A stretch of 33,977 nucleotides of DNA from positions 1 through 33,977 of the forward strand of contig NZ_SEWE01000047.1 in the NCBI RefSeq assembly GCF_004167665.1, given 5' to 3'. The notes beneath the pieces were generated by a model. It was not told the origin of the DNA and did not search any database. It was given only the letters and a program-made list of their open reading frames with translations. The number at the start of each line of letters is the position of its first letter. Positions within the stretch are counted from its first letter, which is position 1. The translations under genes and the position numbers were made by a program. The DNA is from Hymenobacter persicinus. GTDB taxonomy: Bacteria; Bacteroidota; Bacteroidia; Cytophagales; Hymenobacteraceae. Of the stretch, positions 8,936-16,660 are shown in pieces.

Positions 8936-9475
8936 TTAGCGCTGGAGCGGGGAAAGAAAGGAAATATAGCAGCCCACCGCCTCCGTTCGGGCGACGGGCA
9001 CGGGCCGGCCCGCCACAATAGCCGCCAGCGCGTCGCGCAGTTCCTGGTGGCCCGTCACGAGCCGGCGCTGCCCCAGCCGAACGTAGGAATCGTCGATGCG
9101 GCCCTGGTAAAGCACGGTCTGGTCATCGGCGGCCGCTACCACTACTTCGGGGGTGATGCGGGCCTGAAAACGGCGGGCCAGGCGCTGCTTTTCGTCGGAG
9201 CGAAGCGGGAAAGGCACTTTGTAGCGCTTGCCAAACAGAATGATGTCGGCGGGGCGGGTCTGGGCATCCGGAAACAAGCCCACGAAACGGATGCCGCGCC
9301 CGGCGTAGGCCGCGTGCAGCTCGCGCAGGGTGAGCGTGGCCGTTTGGCTGATGGGGCAGGTGTCGGCCAGAAAGACGTACACCGTGGCCTTGACCTCTGC
9401 CCCCGGGGCCTGGGCGCCGGTGCCCGCCCCCAGCAGCACCAGCAAGCTGAGCACCCACCAGAATTTTTGCTTCAT
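8936..9475 (-). CDS. Exported thioredoxin-fold redoxin-like protein
   Basis: 179 residues with a signal peptide (KQKFWWVLSLLVLLGAGTGAQA), then a thioredoxin fold: an active-site segment DTCPIS with a single cysteine (C40), a cis-proline in RITPEV (P109), and the segment YQGRIDDSYVRLGQRR. A second cysteine (C169) near the C-terminus in AVGCYIS could be the resolving residue. From memory this matches redoxin domains that in other phyla precede a haem c domain and a copper monooxygenase; here the protein ends ten residues after that cysteine. The redox substrate is unknown. The start is taken at the ATG at 9475; the ATG at 9484 is equally possible. It is first in the minus-strand run, 96 bases before the small hypothetical gene. 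Confidence 0.82.
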   Translation of the reverse strand: MKQKFWWVLSLLVLLGAGTGAQAPGAEVKATVYVFLADTCPISQTATLTLRELHAAYAGRGIRFVGLFPDAQTRPADIILFGKRYKVPFPLRSDEKQRLARRFQARITPEVVVAAADDQTVLYQGRIDDSYVRLGQRRLVTGHQELRDALAAIVAGRPVPVARTEAVGCYISFLSPLQR

Positions 9476-9702
9476 TCTACCCATACGTTGCACTCCGAGG
9501 CCCGAAGTTCGTTAGAAACAACATTTTCAACCTGCTAACAGCCGCTGTGGCCGCCCAGCCCCGGGCTGCTATCCAGACAGCGGGTTGGCTCGGGCGGTTC
9601 CCGTCGGGGATGTTCAGCCCGAGGAGAGTACTTTCGGCTTGGTTTTGGCGCCGCCGCCAGCTTCCCCCTTCTTTTCCACCGCTACTTTTCGCTTTTCTGC
9701 TG

Positions 9703-10629
9703 ATGAAACGGCTTTTTTCGCTCCGCTTCGGACTGGTGCTGACCGCGCTGGCCACCTTGGGTACCACGGGCTGCATAGCCCCCCGGGCCGTGACCAGCAC
9801 GGGCAAAGTTACGCCCCGCGGCGAGTTTCGGGCCGGCGCCAACCAGTCGTTCAACATTCCCTCCGAAACCATCGGCAAAACCGGCTCCGTGGTGAAGGAA
9901 GCCGCCACCCAGCTCGCCAGCCAGGACAAAGTGGAGTACTCCGACCTCGTGGACAAGGTGCAGGTAGCGGCCCTGGCCTACGTGCTCGACCCGGTGCAGC
10001 CCGCCACCGACCTGTACGTGCGCTACGGCGCCTTCGACCGCCTCGACGTGGGCTACAAGTACGCTTTCGGCTCCCACGTTTTTGACGCCATGTATCAGTT
10101 TATGGGCCCCACCGGCACGCCCGAGCGGCCTGAGGGCCCGGCCGGGGCGCTGTACGGCAGCATCGGGCTGCAGTACGCCACCCAGCGCGCCAAGCTGCCG
10201 AGCATTCCCTACCTCGACGACATCGACGGGCTGCTGCGCTTCCGGGCCACCCGCCACGACTTGATAGTGCCGCTGGTATTCAGCCACTCGTTTGGGCCCG
10301 AGGAGGAAGTTGGGGCCGTGTCGTTCGGGGCCGTGTACACCCACAGCTTTCTGCGCTACGGCTTCGACCCGCGCAACATCTACGTGAAGGGCTCCACTAC
10401 CGAGCTGCTGCCCACGCTGCCCGAGCAGAAGCGCAGCTTCTCGTCGTACGGCACGTTCGCAAACGTGAAAATCGGCTACCGCTACGCCTACATCATCCCG
10501 GCATTTGCGCTCTATTACCAGAACTACGGCACCTATCAGCTGCTCAACAACCAGACGGCCAAGCTCAAAGGCTTCACCTTCATTCCGTCGGTGGGCGTGC
10601 AGTTCCGCATTCCAACTTCGCGCAAGTAG
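9703..10629 (+). CDS. Outer-membrane lipoprotein of unknown function, beta-barrel-like
   Basis: 308 residues from the ATG at 9703 (MKRLFSLRFG). The hydrophobic N-terminus ends in TTGC (Cys24), a probable lipidation site. The mature part is rich in alternating aromatic and polar strands (LYVRYGAFDRLDVGYKYAFGS, FANVKIGYRYAYIIPAFALYYQ) and ends in a strand, VGVQFRI, as expected of an outer-membrane or outer-membrane-associated beta protein. I do not recognise a family. The frame is open to 9547, but that extension has no signal-like start. It diverges from the redoxin gene across 227 bases and is closed by a strong terminator, so it is probably a single-gene transcript. Confidence 0.8.
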   Translation: MKRLFSLRFGLVLTALATLGTTGCIAPRAVTSTGKVTPRGEFRAGANQSFNIPSETIGKTGSVVKEAATQLASQDKVEYSDLVDKVQVAALAYVLDPVQPATDLYVRYGAFDRLDVGYKYAFGSHVFDAMYQFMGPTGTPERPEGPAGALYGSIGLQYATQRAKLPSIPYLDDIDGLLRFRATRHDLIVPLVFSHSFGPEEEVGAVSFGAVYTHSFLRYGFDPRNIYVKGSTTELLPTLPEQKRSFSSYGTFANVKIGYRYAYIIPAFALYYQNYGTYQLLNNQTAKLKGFTFIPSVGVQFRIPTSRK

Positions 10630-10646
10630 TTGTTCTGCTCCCAGTT

Positions 10647-10682
10647 GCCCGGCCATCCATGCAGGATGGCCGGGCTTTTTTT
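10647..10682 (+). terminator. Strong rho-independent terminator
   Basis: A perfect 12-bp stem (10647-10658 pairing with 10664-10675), loop ATGCA, followed by seven T. It lies 17 bases after the lipoprotein stop. Confidence 0.95.
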
Positions 10683-10842
10683 ATGCGGAAAATTTCAGCG
10701 TGGACGCCATTTGCTCCGAATTCAATATTCTAGCTATCAATACCTTAACTTCGCAATTCTGTTATTCGTGCTTCTACCCCGCGCAAGCCAATGTTACTTT
10801 TTTGTTAACTTGTACCCCTTGCTTTGAAATTCCCCCCTCCGC
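10683..10842 (+). promoter_or_regulatory. Likely promoter region of the xdh operon
   Basis: 160 bases that are clearly more AT-rich than the flanking genes, between a strong terminator and the xdhA start. The operon promoter should be here. Partial matches to the Bacteroidota -7 element (TAnnTTTG) occur, for example TAACTTGT near 10805, but none has a convincing -33 TTTG at the right distance. Confidence 0.4.
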
Positions 10843-12282
10843 ATGCTTCAGTTTTACCTTAATAATCAGCGCATCCGCACCGAGCAGCCGGCGGGTAGCA
10901 CCCTGCTGGATTTCGTGCGCTACAACCAGCACCTGACGGGCACCAAAATCGGCTGCCGCGAGGGTGACTGCGGAGCCTGCACCGTCTTGGTGGGAGAGCT
11001 CCAGCCCGACGGCCAGGGGGTGCGCTACCAGTCGATGACTTCCTGCCTGACCCCGCTGGGCAATGCCCACGGCAAGCACATTGTGACGGTGGAAGGCATC
11101 AACGCGGCAGCCGGCACGCTCACGCCGGTGCAGCAAGCCATTGTGGAAAAAGGCGGCTCCCAGTGCGGTTTCTGCACCGTGGGCTTCGTGATGTCCTTGA
11201 CCGGCCACGCCCTGAGCCACAAGCCCGCCACGCCGGCCAGCGGCCTGGCCGCCATCGACGGCAACATCTGCCGCTGCACGGGCTACAAGTCCTTGGAGCG
11301 CGCCACGGCCCAGCTTACTGCCCAGCTCGAAGCCCGGCCGGCCGAAAACGTCGTCGACTGGCTCAGCGACCAGCAGTTTGTGCCCACCTACTTCAAGGAT
11401 ATGCCGGGTAAGCTCCAGACTCTGCAAGCGGAGTTGCAGGCTGCCGCGGCTACAAACCAACAGCCCGCAACCCGCAACCAACTCCTCGGCGGCGGCACGG
11501 ACTTGCTCGTGCAGCGCCCCGAGCAAGTCCGTGCCGTACCCGTGGAGCTGCTCTACGACCAGCAGCACCTGCGCGGCATCCGCCAGCAGGCCGACGGGCG
11601 CGTGGTGCTGGGCGCGGCAGCCACGGCCGAAAACCTGCGCGACTCGGCGCTGATGAACGCGCTGTTTCCCCGCCTCTACGACCACCTCAAGCTGGTGTCG
11701 AGCACCCCGATTCGCAACATGGGTACCGTGGCCGGCAACTTTGTCAATGCCTCCCCCATCGGCGACCTGACTATTTTCTTCCTGGCTCTCGATGCCCGTA
11801 TCACGCTCGAAACTGCCGCCCGTCAGCGCCGCGAAATTCAGCTGCGCGACCTGTACCGGGGCTACAAAACCCTGACCAAGGAAGCCGACGAGCAACTGGT
11901 GGAAATCAGCTTCGAAGCCCCCGCCCCGACCGACTTCTTCAACTTCGAGAAAGTCAGCAAGCGGACTCACCTTGACATTGCCAGCGTGAACTCCGCCGCC
12001 TGGGTGCGGGCCGAAAATGGCGTGGTGCAACAGGCCCGCCTCTCGGCCGGCGGCGTGGGCCCTACCCCGCTGTTTTTAACCAAAACTGCCGAATTCCTGG
12101 TGGGCAAGGCTATCAGCGCCGACACCCTGACCGCGGCCAACGAGGTGATGCAAACCGAAATCAGCCCCATCGGCGACGCCCGCGGCACGGCCGAGTACAA
12201 GCGCCTGCTGCTGCGTCAGCTGCTGTTTGCCCACTTCCTGCGCTTCGCCCCCGAGCGGCTTTCGTTGCGGGAGCTGGTGTAG
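10843..12282 (+). CDS. xdhA: Xanthine dehydrogenase, fused [2Fe-2S] and FAD subunit
   Basis: Electron-transfer subunit of the molybdenum enzyme that oxidises hypoxanthine and xanthine to urate in purine breakdown. It has 479 residues. Residues 1-165 carry both clusters: C38, C43, C46 and C68 (GCREGDCGACT) for the plant-type cluster, and C108, C111, C143 and C145 (CGFC, CRC) for the second. Residues about 210-365 are the FAD-binding domain (LLGGGTDLLV at 215-224; TPIRNMGTVAGNF with ASPIGDL). A C-terminal CO-dehydrogenase-flavoprotein-like domain follows (about 370-475). All expected ligands are present. The start is the ATG at 10843. It is first of three co-directional xdh genes, 185 bases before xdhB with a palindromic repeat between. 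The product will be cytoplasmic and pair with XdhB. Confidence 0.95.
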   Translation: MLQFYLNNQRIRTEQPAGSTLLDFVRYNQHLTGTKIGCREGDCGACTVLVGELQPDGQGVRYQSMTSCLTPLGNAHGKHIVTVEGINAAAGTLTPVQQAIVEKGGSQCGFCTVGFVMSLTGHALSHKPATPASGLAAIDGNICRCTGYKSLERATAQLTAQLEARPAENVVDWLSDQQFVPTYFKDMPGKLQTLQAELQAAAATNQQPATRNQLLGGGTDLLVQRPEQVRAVPVELLYDQQHLRGIRQQADGRVVLGAAATAENLRDSALMNALFPRLYDHLKLVSSTPIRNMGTVAGNFVNASPIGDLTIFFLALDARITLETAARQRREIQLRDLYRGYKTLTKEADEQLVEISFEAPAPTDFFNFEKVSKRTHLDIASVNSAAWVRAENGVVQQARLSAGGVGPTPLFLTKTAEFLVGKAISADTLTAANEVMQTEISPIGDARGTAEYKRLLLRQLLFAHFLRFAPERLSLRELV

Positions 12283-12305
12283 TTTGTAAGAGTAAAAAGT
12301 AGGAC

Positions 12306-12393
12306 GTCATGCTGAGCGCAGCCGAAGCATCTCTACCGCAGTGGTAACTAAATTACTTTGGCAGTAGAGATGCTTCGCGAGGCTCAGCATGAC
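12306..12393. repeat. Long palindromic repeat element, copy 1 (REP/MITE-like)
   Basis: An 88-base imperfect palindrome in the xdhA-xdhB gap. The outer arms GTCATGCTGAGC (12306-12317) and GCTCAGCATGAC (12382-12393) pair perfectly. After a small asymmetric bulge, CGAAGCATCTCTAC (12323-12336) pairs with GTAGAGATGCTTCG (12364-12377). The loop is about 27 bases. The same arms and bulge layout recur at 14795-14887, so this is a dispersed element and not a chance hairpin. As RNA it would form a stable stem within the xdh message. Confidence 0.93.
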
Positions 12394-12467
12394 AGACGTG
12401 TTTGAAGTAGCCCTAAAGAATACTGGTTTGACTAAAACCGGTTGTTCTCCCCGAATTCCCTCTCTCC

Positions 12468-14765
12468 ATGAACCACCTCGACCCGGTGCGCCACGTGCGC
12501 GGCGAATCCCAGTACGTTGACGATATTCCCACCCAGCGCGGTACCCTGCACGCGGCCGTGTTCGAGTCGCCGCTGGCCCACGGCAAGCTGCTGAGCCTCG
12601 ACTTCTCGGCTGCCCTGGAGCAGCCTGGCGTGGTGCGCATCCTCACGGCCCGGGACATTCCCGGCGAAAACCAGATTGGCGGCATCGTGCCCGACGAGCC
12701 CCTGCTGGCCGAAGGGCACGTGCACTTCCGCGGGCAGCCCGTGGCGCTGGTGCTGGCCGACACCGAGCATCAGGCCCAGGCCGCGCTGGCCTTTATCAAG
12801 GTCGAAATCGAGCCCCTGCCGGTTATCGTTGACCCACGGGTGGCGGCGGCCCAGGGCGAGCTGATTGTGCCCCCGCGCACGTTCAGCCTCGGCGACCCAA
12901 GTGCGGTCTGGAGCCAGTGCGCCCACGTATTTGAGGGCGTGGCCGAGTCGGGCGGGCAGGAGCACCTCTACATCGAAACCCAGGGCGCCTACGCCTACCC
13001 CACCGAAATGGGCGGACTGCGCATCATTTCCTCCACCCAGGGCCCCACGGCCGTGCAGCGCCACACGGCCCACGTGCTGGGCATTGGCATGCATCAGGTG
13101 GAAGTTGACGTGACCCGCCTGGGCGGGGGCTTCGGTGGCAAGGAAGACCAAGCCACGGTCTGGGGCGCCCTGGCCGGGCTGGGCGCTTTCGTGGCGCGGC
13201 GGCCCGTGAAGCTGGTGCTGGACCGCATGGCCGACATGCGCATGACCGGCAAGCGCCACCCCTACTCTTCCGACTTCCGCATTGGCCTCGACGCCGACCT
13301 GCGCATTCTGGCCTACGAAGTCACGTTTTACCAGAATGCCGGCGCCGCCGCCGACCTGTCGCCGGCCGTGCTGGAGCGGACCCTGTTTCACGCCACCAAC
13401 ACCTACTTCATCCCGAACGTGACGGCCACGGCCTACAGCTGCCGCACGAATCTGCCGCCCAACACCGCCTTCCGGGGCTTTGGCGGGCCCCAGGGCATGT
13501 TTGTGATGGAGTCGGCCATTGTGAAGGCGGCCGAAACCCTGGGCGTGGAGCCCAGCCTGATTCAGCGCCGCAACCTGCTGCGCGAAAACGACCTGTTCTC
13601 GTACCGACAGCCGGCCGAAATGTGCAACGCCGAGCTTTCGTGGGACACGGCGGACCAGATTTACGACCTGGAGAAAAGCCGGGCCGAGGTAGCTGCTTTC
13701 AATGCCCAGAACGAGCAGTTCAAGAAGGGCCTGTCGGTGATGCCCATCTGCTTCGGCATCAGCTTCACCAAGACGCCCATGAACCAGGCCCGGGCGCTGG
13801 TGCACATCTACACCGACGGCTCGGTGGGCATCAGCACCGGGGCGGTGGAAATGGGCCAGGGCGTGAACACCAAGATTGCGCAGGTAGCGGCCCAGACCCT
13901 GGGCATCTCCCCCAGCCGCATCAAGGTGGAAAGCACCAACACAACCCGCGTGGCCAACACGTCCCCTTCGGCGGCCAGCGCCACGGCCGACCTGAACGGC
14001 AAAGCCACCCAGCTGGCTTGCCAGGTGCTGCTGGAGCGGCTGCTGCAACACGCCTGCCTGGAATACACGCTCAATTACGAGGGCCTCGAAATCAAGAATG
14101 AGCAGGTGCTGGCCGCCGGCGTGCCCGCCGACACAACCTGGGAAAAGCTGGTCTCGTCGGCGTACTGGAAGCGGGTGAACCTGACCGAAAACGGCCACTA
14201 CGCCACGCCCGACCTGCACTTCGACCCGGTTGTCAACCAGGGCTACCCGTTTGCCTACCACGTCTACGGCACGGCCTACACCACCGTAACCGTGGACTGC
14301 CTGCGCGGCACCTACACCTTCGACGCCATGCGCATTGTGCACGACTTCGGGGAAAGCATGAACCCCCACATCGACCTGGGCCAGATTGAGGGCGGGGCGG
14401 TGCAGGGCATCGGCTGGATGACGCTGGAAGAGCTGATTTACAACGATGAAGGGCGCCTGCTGAGCAACTCGCTCAACAGCTACAAAATCCCCGACCTGTA
14501 CGCCGTGCCCGAGCAGATGCCGGTGCACTTCCTCGACACGCCGGGCCACCCGCGGGCTATTCTGCGCTCCAAGGCCGTGGGCGAGCCGCCGCTGATGTAC
14601 GGTATCGGCGCTTACTTCGCCGTGCGCGACGCCATCCGTGCCTTCCGCCCCGGCCACCAGGCCGACTTTTCGGCCCCCATCACGCCGGAGAAAGTGCTGT
14701 TGAACCTGTATCCGGCCAAAGTTGTGGCGCCGGTAAAGCAGCCGGCAGTTTCGGCGGAGGTGTAG
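12468..14765 (+). CDS. xdhB: Xanthine dehydrogenase, molybdopterin-binding catalytic subunit
   Basis: Catalytic subunit holding the molybdenum cofactor; it hydroxylates xanthine or hypoxanthine. It has 765 residues, the normal size. It starts at the ATG at 12468 with HVRGESQYVDDIP, the usual opening of the aldehyde oxidase/xanthine dehydrogenase a/b hammerhead domain. Key motifs are GGGFGGKE (219-226), AFRGFGGPQGMF with the substrate-binding arginine at R336, and KAVGEPPLMYG with the catalytic glutamate at E706. TGAVEMGQGVNTK contributes to the cofactor site. All three motifs together point to a xanthine dehydrogenase rather than a general aldehyde oxidase. It is flanked on both sides by copies of the same palindromic repeat. 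A long antisense open frame covers the gene but is a codon-bias shadow. Confidence 0.95.
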   Translation: MNHLDPVRHVRGESQYVDDIPTQRGTLHAAVFESPLAHGKLLSLDFSAALEQPGVVRILTARDIPGENQIGGIVPDEPLLAEGHVHFRGQPVALVLADTEHQAQAALAFIKVEIEPLPVIVDPRVAAAQGELIVPPRTFSLGDPSAVWSQCAHVFEGVAESGGQEHLYIETQGAYAYPTEMGGLRIISSTQGPTAVQRHTAHVLGIGMHQVEVDVTRLGGGFGGKEDQATVWGALAGLGAFVARRPVKLVLDRMADMRMTGKRHPYSSDFRIGLDADLRILAYEVTFYQNAGAAADLSPAVLERTLFHATNTYFIPNVTATAYSCRTNLPPNTAFRGFGGPQGMFVMESAIVKAAETLGVEPSLIQRRNLLRENDLFSYRQPAEMCNAELSWDTADQIYDLEKSRAEVAAFNAQNEQFKKGLSVMPICFGISFTKTPMNQARALVHIYTDGSVGISTGAVEMGQGVNTKIAQVAAQTLGISPSRIKVESTNTTRVANTSPSAASATADLNGKATQLACQVLLERLLQHACLEYTLNYEGLEIKNEQVLAAGVPADTTWEKLVSSAYWKRVNLTENGHYATPDLHFDPVVNQGYPFAYHVYGTAYTTVTVDCLRGTYTFDAMRIVHDFGESMNPHIDLGQIEGGAVQGIGWMTLEELIYNDEGRLLSNSLNSYKIPDLYAVPEQMPVHFLDTPGHPRAILRSKAVGEPPLMYGIGAYFAVRDAIRAFRPGHQADFSAPITPEKVLLNLYPAKVVAPVKQPAVSAEV

Positions 14766-14794
14766 ACAGTAGCGGCTTCTGAAAAAAGTCAGCA

Positions 14795-14887
14795 CGTCAT
14801 GCTGAGCGAAGTCGAAGCATCTTTCCCGCTTCGTTGTAGTGGTAATTACCACTGCGGGAGAGATGCTTCGCGGGGCTCAGCATGACG
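14795..14887. repeat. Long palindromic repeat element, copy 2 (REP/MITE-like)
   Basis: A 93-base palindrome in the xdhB-xdhC gap, sister of the copy at 12306-12393. The outer arms are CGTCATGCTGAGC (14795-14807) and GCTCAGCATGACG (14875-14887). The inner arms CGAAGCATCTTTCCCGC (14813-14829) and GCGGGAGAGATGCTTCG (14854-14870) pair with one wobble. The centre is itself a perfect 16-base palindrome, AGTGGTAATTACCACT (14838-14853). The two copies share the stem arms but differ in the loop, as expected of separate insertions or diverged members of a family. Confidence 0.93.
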
Positions 14888-14912
14888 TTCTTTTGTAAAT
14901 TAAGTTGTAACC

Positions 14913-15893
14913 GTGTACCCAACCTCTTCCTCTTCCCGGCCCCGCGACCTGCTGGTGTGGCAGCACGCGGCAACCCACCTGCGGGCGGGCCAGCCCGTGA
15001 CGCTGCTGTGCGTGCTCAGCAGCCACGGCAGCAGCCCGGGCCGGCAGGGCTTCAAGATGAGCGTGGCTCCCGACGGCACGGCCGGCTCCATCGGGGGCGG
15101 CATCATGGAGCATAAGTTCGTGGACCTGGCCTGGGCCAAGCAGCGGGAAGCCGATTCAGCCGTGGTATTGCGCCCCCAGATTCATCGGCGCGAGGCGCCC
15201 ACCGACCGGTCGGGCATGATTTGCTCCGGCGAGCAGGTTGTGCTGCTGTTTCCGCTGAAGCCAACGGATCTGCCGGCTGTGGAAGCCTGCCAACGCGCCC
15301 TGACAGAGTTTTCCGCTTCTTCTTTTCGTCTCTCCGATGCCGGTCTGCAGGTGGTACCTGCCCCCGGGCAGGCTTCCGCTTTTCAGTACCGCGAGGGCTC
15401 AGACTGGTCGTACGAAGAGCGGCTCGGTTTCCGCGACCAGGTCACGATTGTGGGCGGCGGGCACGTGGCGCTGGCCTTGTCGCGGGTGCTGGCCACGCTC
15501 GATTTTGAGCTGACCGTGCTCGACGACCGGCCCGGACTGAACACGCTGGAAGAGAATCCCTACGCCCACCACAAGCGCACGGTGCCCTACGACACCCTGG
15601 CCCGGGAAGTCGCGTCGGGCCCCAACCAGTTTATCGTCATCATGACCTTCGGCTACCGCCCCGACGAGGTGGCCCTGCGGCAGCTGCTTAGCCACGAGGT
15701 GAAATACCTGGGCCTGATGGGCAGCAAAGCCAAGATCAAGGAGCTGATGGCCTCAATGCGGGCGGCGGGCTACTCCGAGGCCCAACTGGCCCGGGTGCAC
15801 GCCCCCATTGGCCTGCCGATTCAGAGTCGCACCCCGGAGGAAATTGCCATCAGCGTGGCTGCCGAGCTGATTCGGGTGCGCAACTCGGCTTAG
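14913..15893 (+). CDS. xdhC: XdhC family molybdenum cofactor insertion/maturation protein
   Basis: XdhC binds and protects the molybdenum cofactor, helps its sulfuration, and delivers it to XdhB. It has 326 residues. The N-terminal XdhC_CoxI domain shows GSSPGRQGFKMSV (39-51), GSIGGGIMEH (58-67) and MICSGEQ (102-108). The C-terminal Rossmann domain shows VTIVGGGHVALALSRVL (177-193) ending at TVLDDR. The start appears to be GTG at 14913: no ATG lies in frame nearby, and the N-terminus (RDLLVWQHAATHLRAGQPV) fits the family. The gene begins 25 bases after the end of repeat copy 2. It is the last gene of the xdh operon, and its stop lies only 20 bases from the convergent DUF4136 gene. Confidence 0.93.
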   Translation: MYPTSSSSRPRDLLVWQHAATHLRAGQPVTLLCVLSSHGSSPGRQGFKMSVAPDGTAGSIGGGIMEHKFVDLAWAKQREADSAVVLRPQIHRREAPTDRSGMICSGEQVVLLFPLKPTDLPAVEACQRALTEFSASSFRLSDAGLQVVPAPGQASAFQYREGSDWSYEERLGFRDQVTIVGGGHVALALSRVLATLDFELTVLDDRPGLNTLEENPYAHHKRTVPYDTLAREVASGPNQFIVIMTFGYRPDEVALRQLLSHEVKYLGLMGSKAKIKELMASMRAAGYSEAQLARVHAPIGLPIQSRTPEEIAISVAAELIRVRNSA

Positions 15894-15913
15894 TTTGCCG
15901 GCCAGCGCAGACT

Positions 15914-16516
15914 TTAGTTCTGGCTGCTTTCGCCTTCGTTGCCCCGCAGGTAGCCCTCGGTGAAGATGTGGTACTGGTCGAAGATGGAGCGCACGGAGCG
16001 GCGCAGAATCACTTCGCCCTGGGGCCCGGGCGGCACCGTGACGCCGGAAGCGTAGCCATTCCACACGGCCCGGTTGGTGCGGTTATCGACGAGGGTGATG
16101 AGCAGTGTGCCTTCAGCCAGCACCATGCGGATGGGCTCGTAGCCCTTGCGCTCGTCTTTCGGGGTGTTTTCGTCTTCCACGGCCCCATTATCCACCCAGC
16201 GGGTCAGATCTTCCTGGGCGTAGCCGCGGAAGGCCATGGTGCCCTCGAAAACCCGGAAAATCACCAGCAGATCGGGACGGTTGCGGGCCGGACGGTAACC
16301 CTGAATCTTCATGCGGGTGCGGATGGCGTCCCGCAGCACTTCGCCCACCTTACTCGTGTCGGCCGACACGCCGGTGCCCGTCACGAACTCGTAGGTGCGG
16401 TAGCGCCGGAAGTTGCCGGAATAGCTGTAATCAGATTCAATTCGGGCTTCGCGGGAGGCAAAACACCCGGACAGGGCCAAAGCGAGGGCCAGCCAGAGAG
16501 GAACAGACAGTTTCAT
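15914..16516 (-). CDS. DUF4136 family lipoprotein
   Basis: 200 residues from the ATG at 16516. The signal peptide MKLSVPLWLALALALSGC ends in a good lipobox (LSGC). The body matches the DUF4136 pattern: an opening SDYSYSGNFRRYRTYEFV, then VLRDAIRTRMKIQGYRP, PDLLVIFRV, and a late strand GTLLITLVDNRTNRAVWNGYASG. These are envelope lipoproteins of unknown role. The frame reaches a TTG nine bases further upstream, but the ATG fits the signal peptide. It converges on xdhC with a 20-base gap in which I see no terminator. Confidence 0.9.
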   Translation of the reverse strand: MKLSVPLWLALALALSGCFASREARIESDYSYSGNFRRYRTYEFVTGTGVSADTSKVGEVLRDAIRTRMKIQGYRPARNRPDLLVIFRVFEGTMAFRGYAQEDLTRWVDNGAVEDENTPKDERKGYEPIRMVLAEGTLLITLVDNRTNRAVWNGYASGVTVPPGPQGEVILRRSVRSIFDQYHIFTEGYLRGNEGESSQN

Positions 16517-16660
16517 ACGACGCAACTAGATGGGACACCCTTTTCAAGTTACGACATACTCGGAGGTTATAGATTGATAGTCAGCCTAAAACCTGTATAA
16601 AATTTTGGCTTAACCAGACTGGGGGTCCGTGGACCCGCTTTCAGGCTGACCGCGGTGCAG

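Noticed and set aside
10774..12030. 418-codon open frame on the minus strand over xdhA
   Set aside because: Shadow of a gene with all eight iron-sulfur cysteines in place.
12432..14852. 806-codon open frame on the minus strand over xdhB
   Set aside because: Antisense shadow. xdhB has complete catalytic motifs, and the antisense product is a Gly/His/Val-rich string with no domain, as expected from high-GC codon use.
16623..16636. GGGTCC-GT-GGACCC dyad near the end of the ABC gene as a terminator
   Set aside because: Loop of two bases and no T-run on the minus strand after it. Possibly chance.
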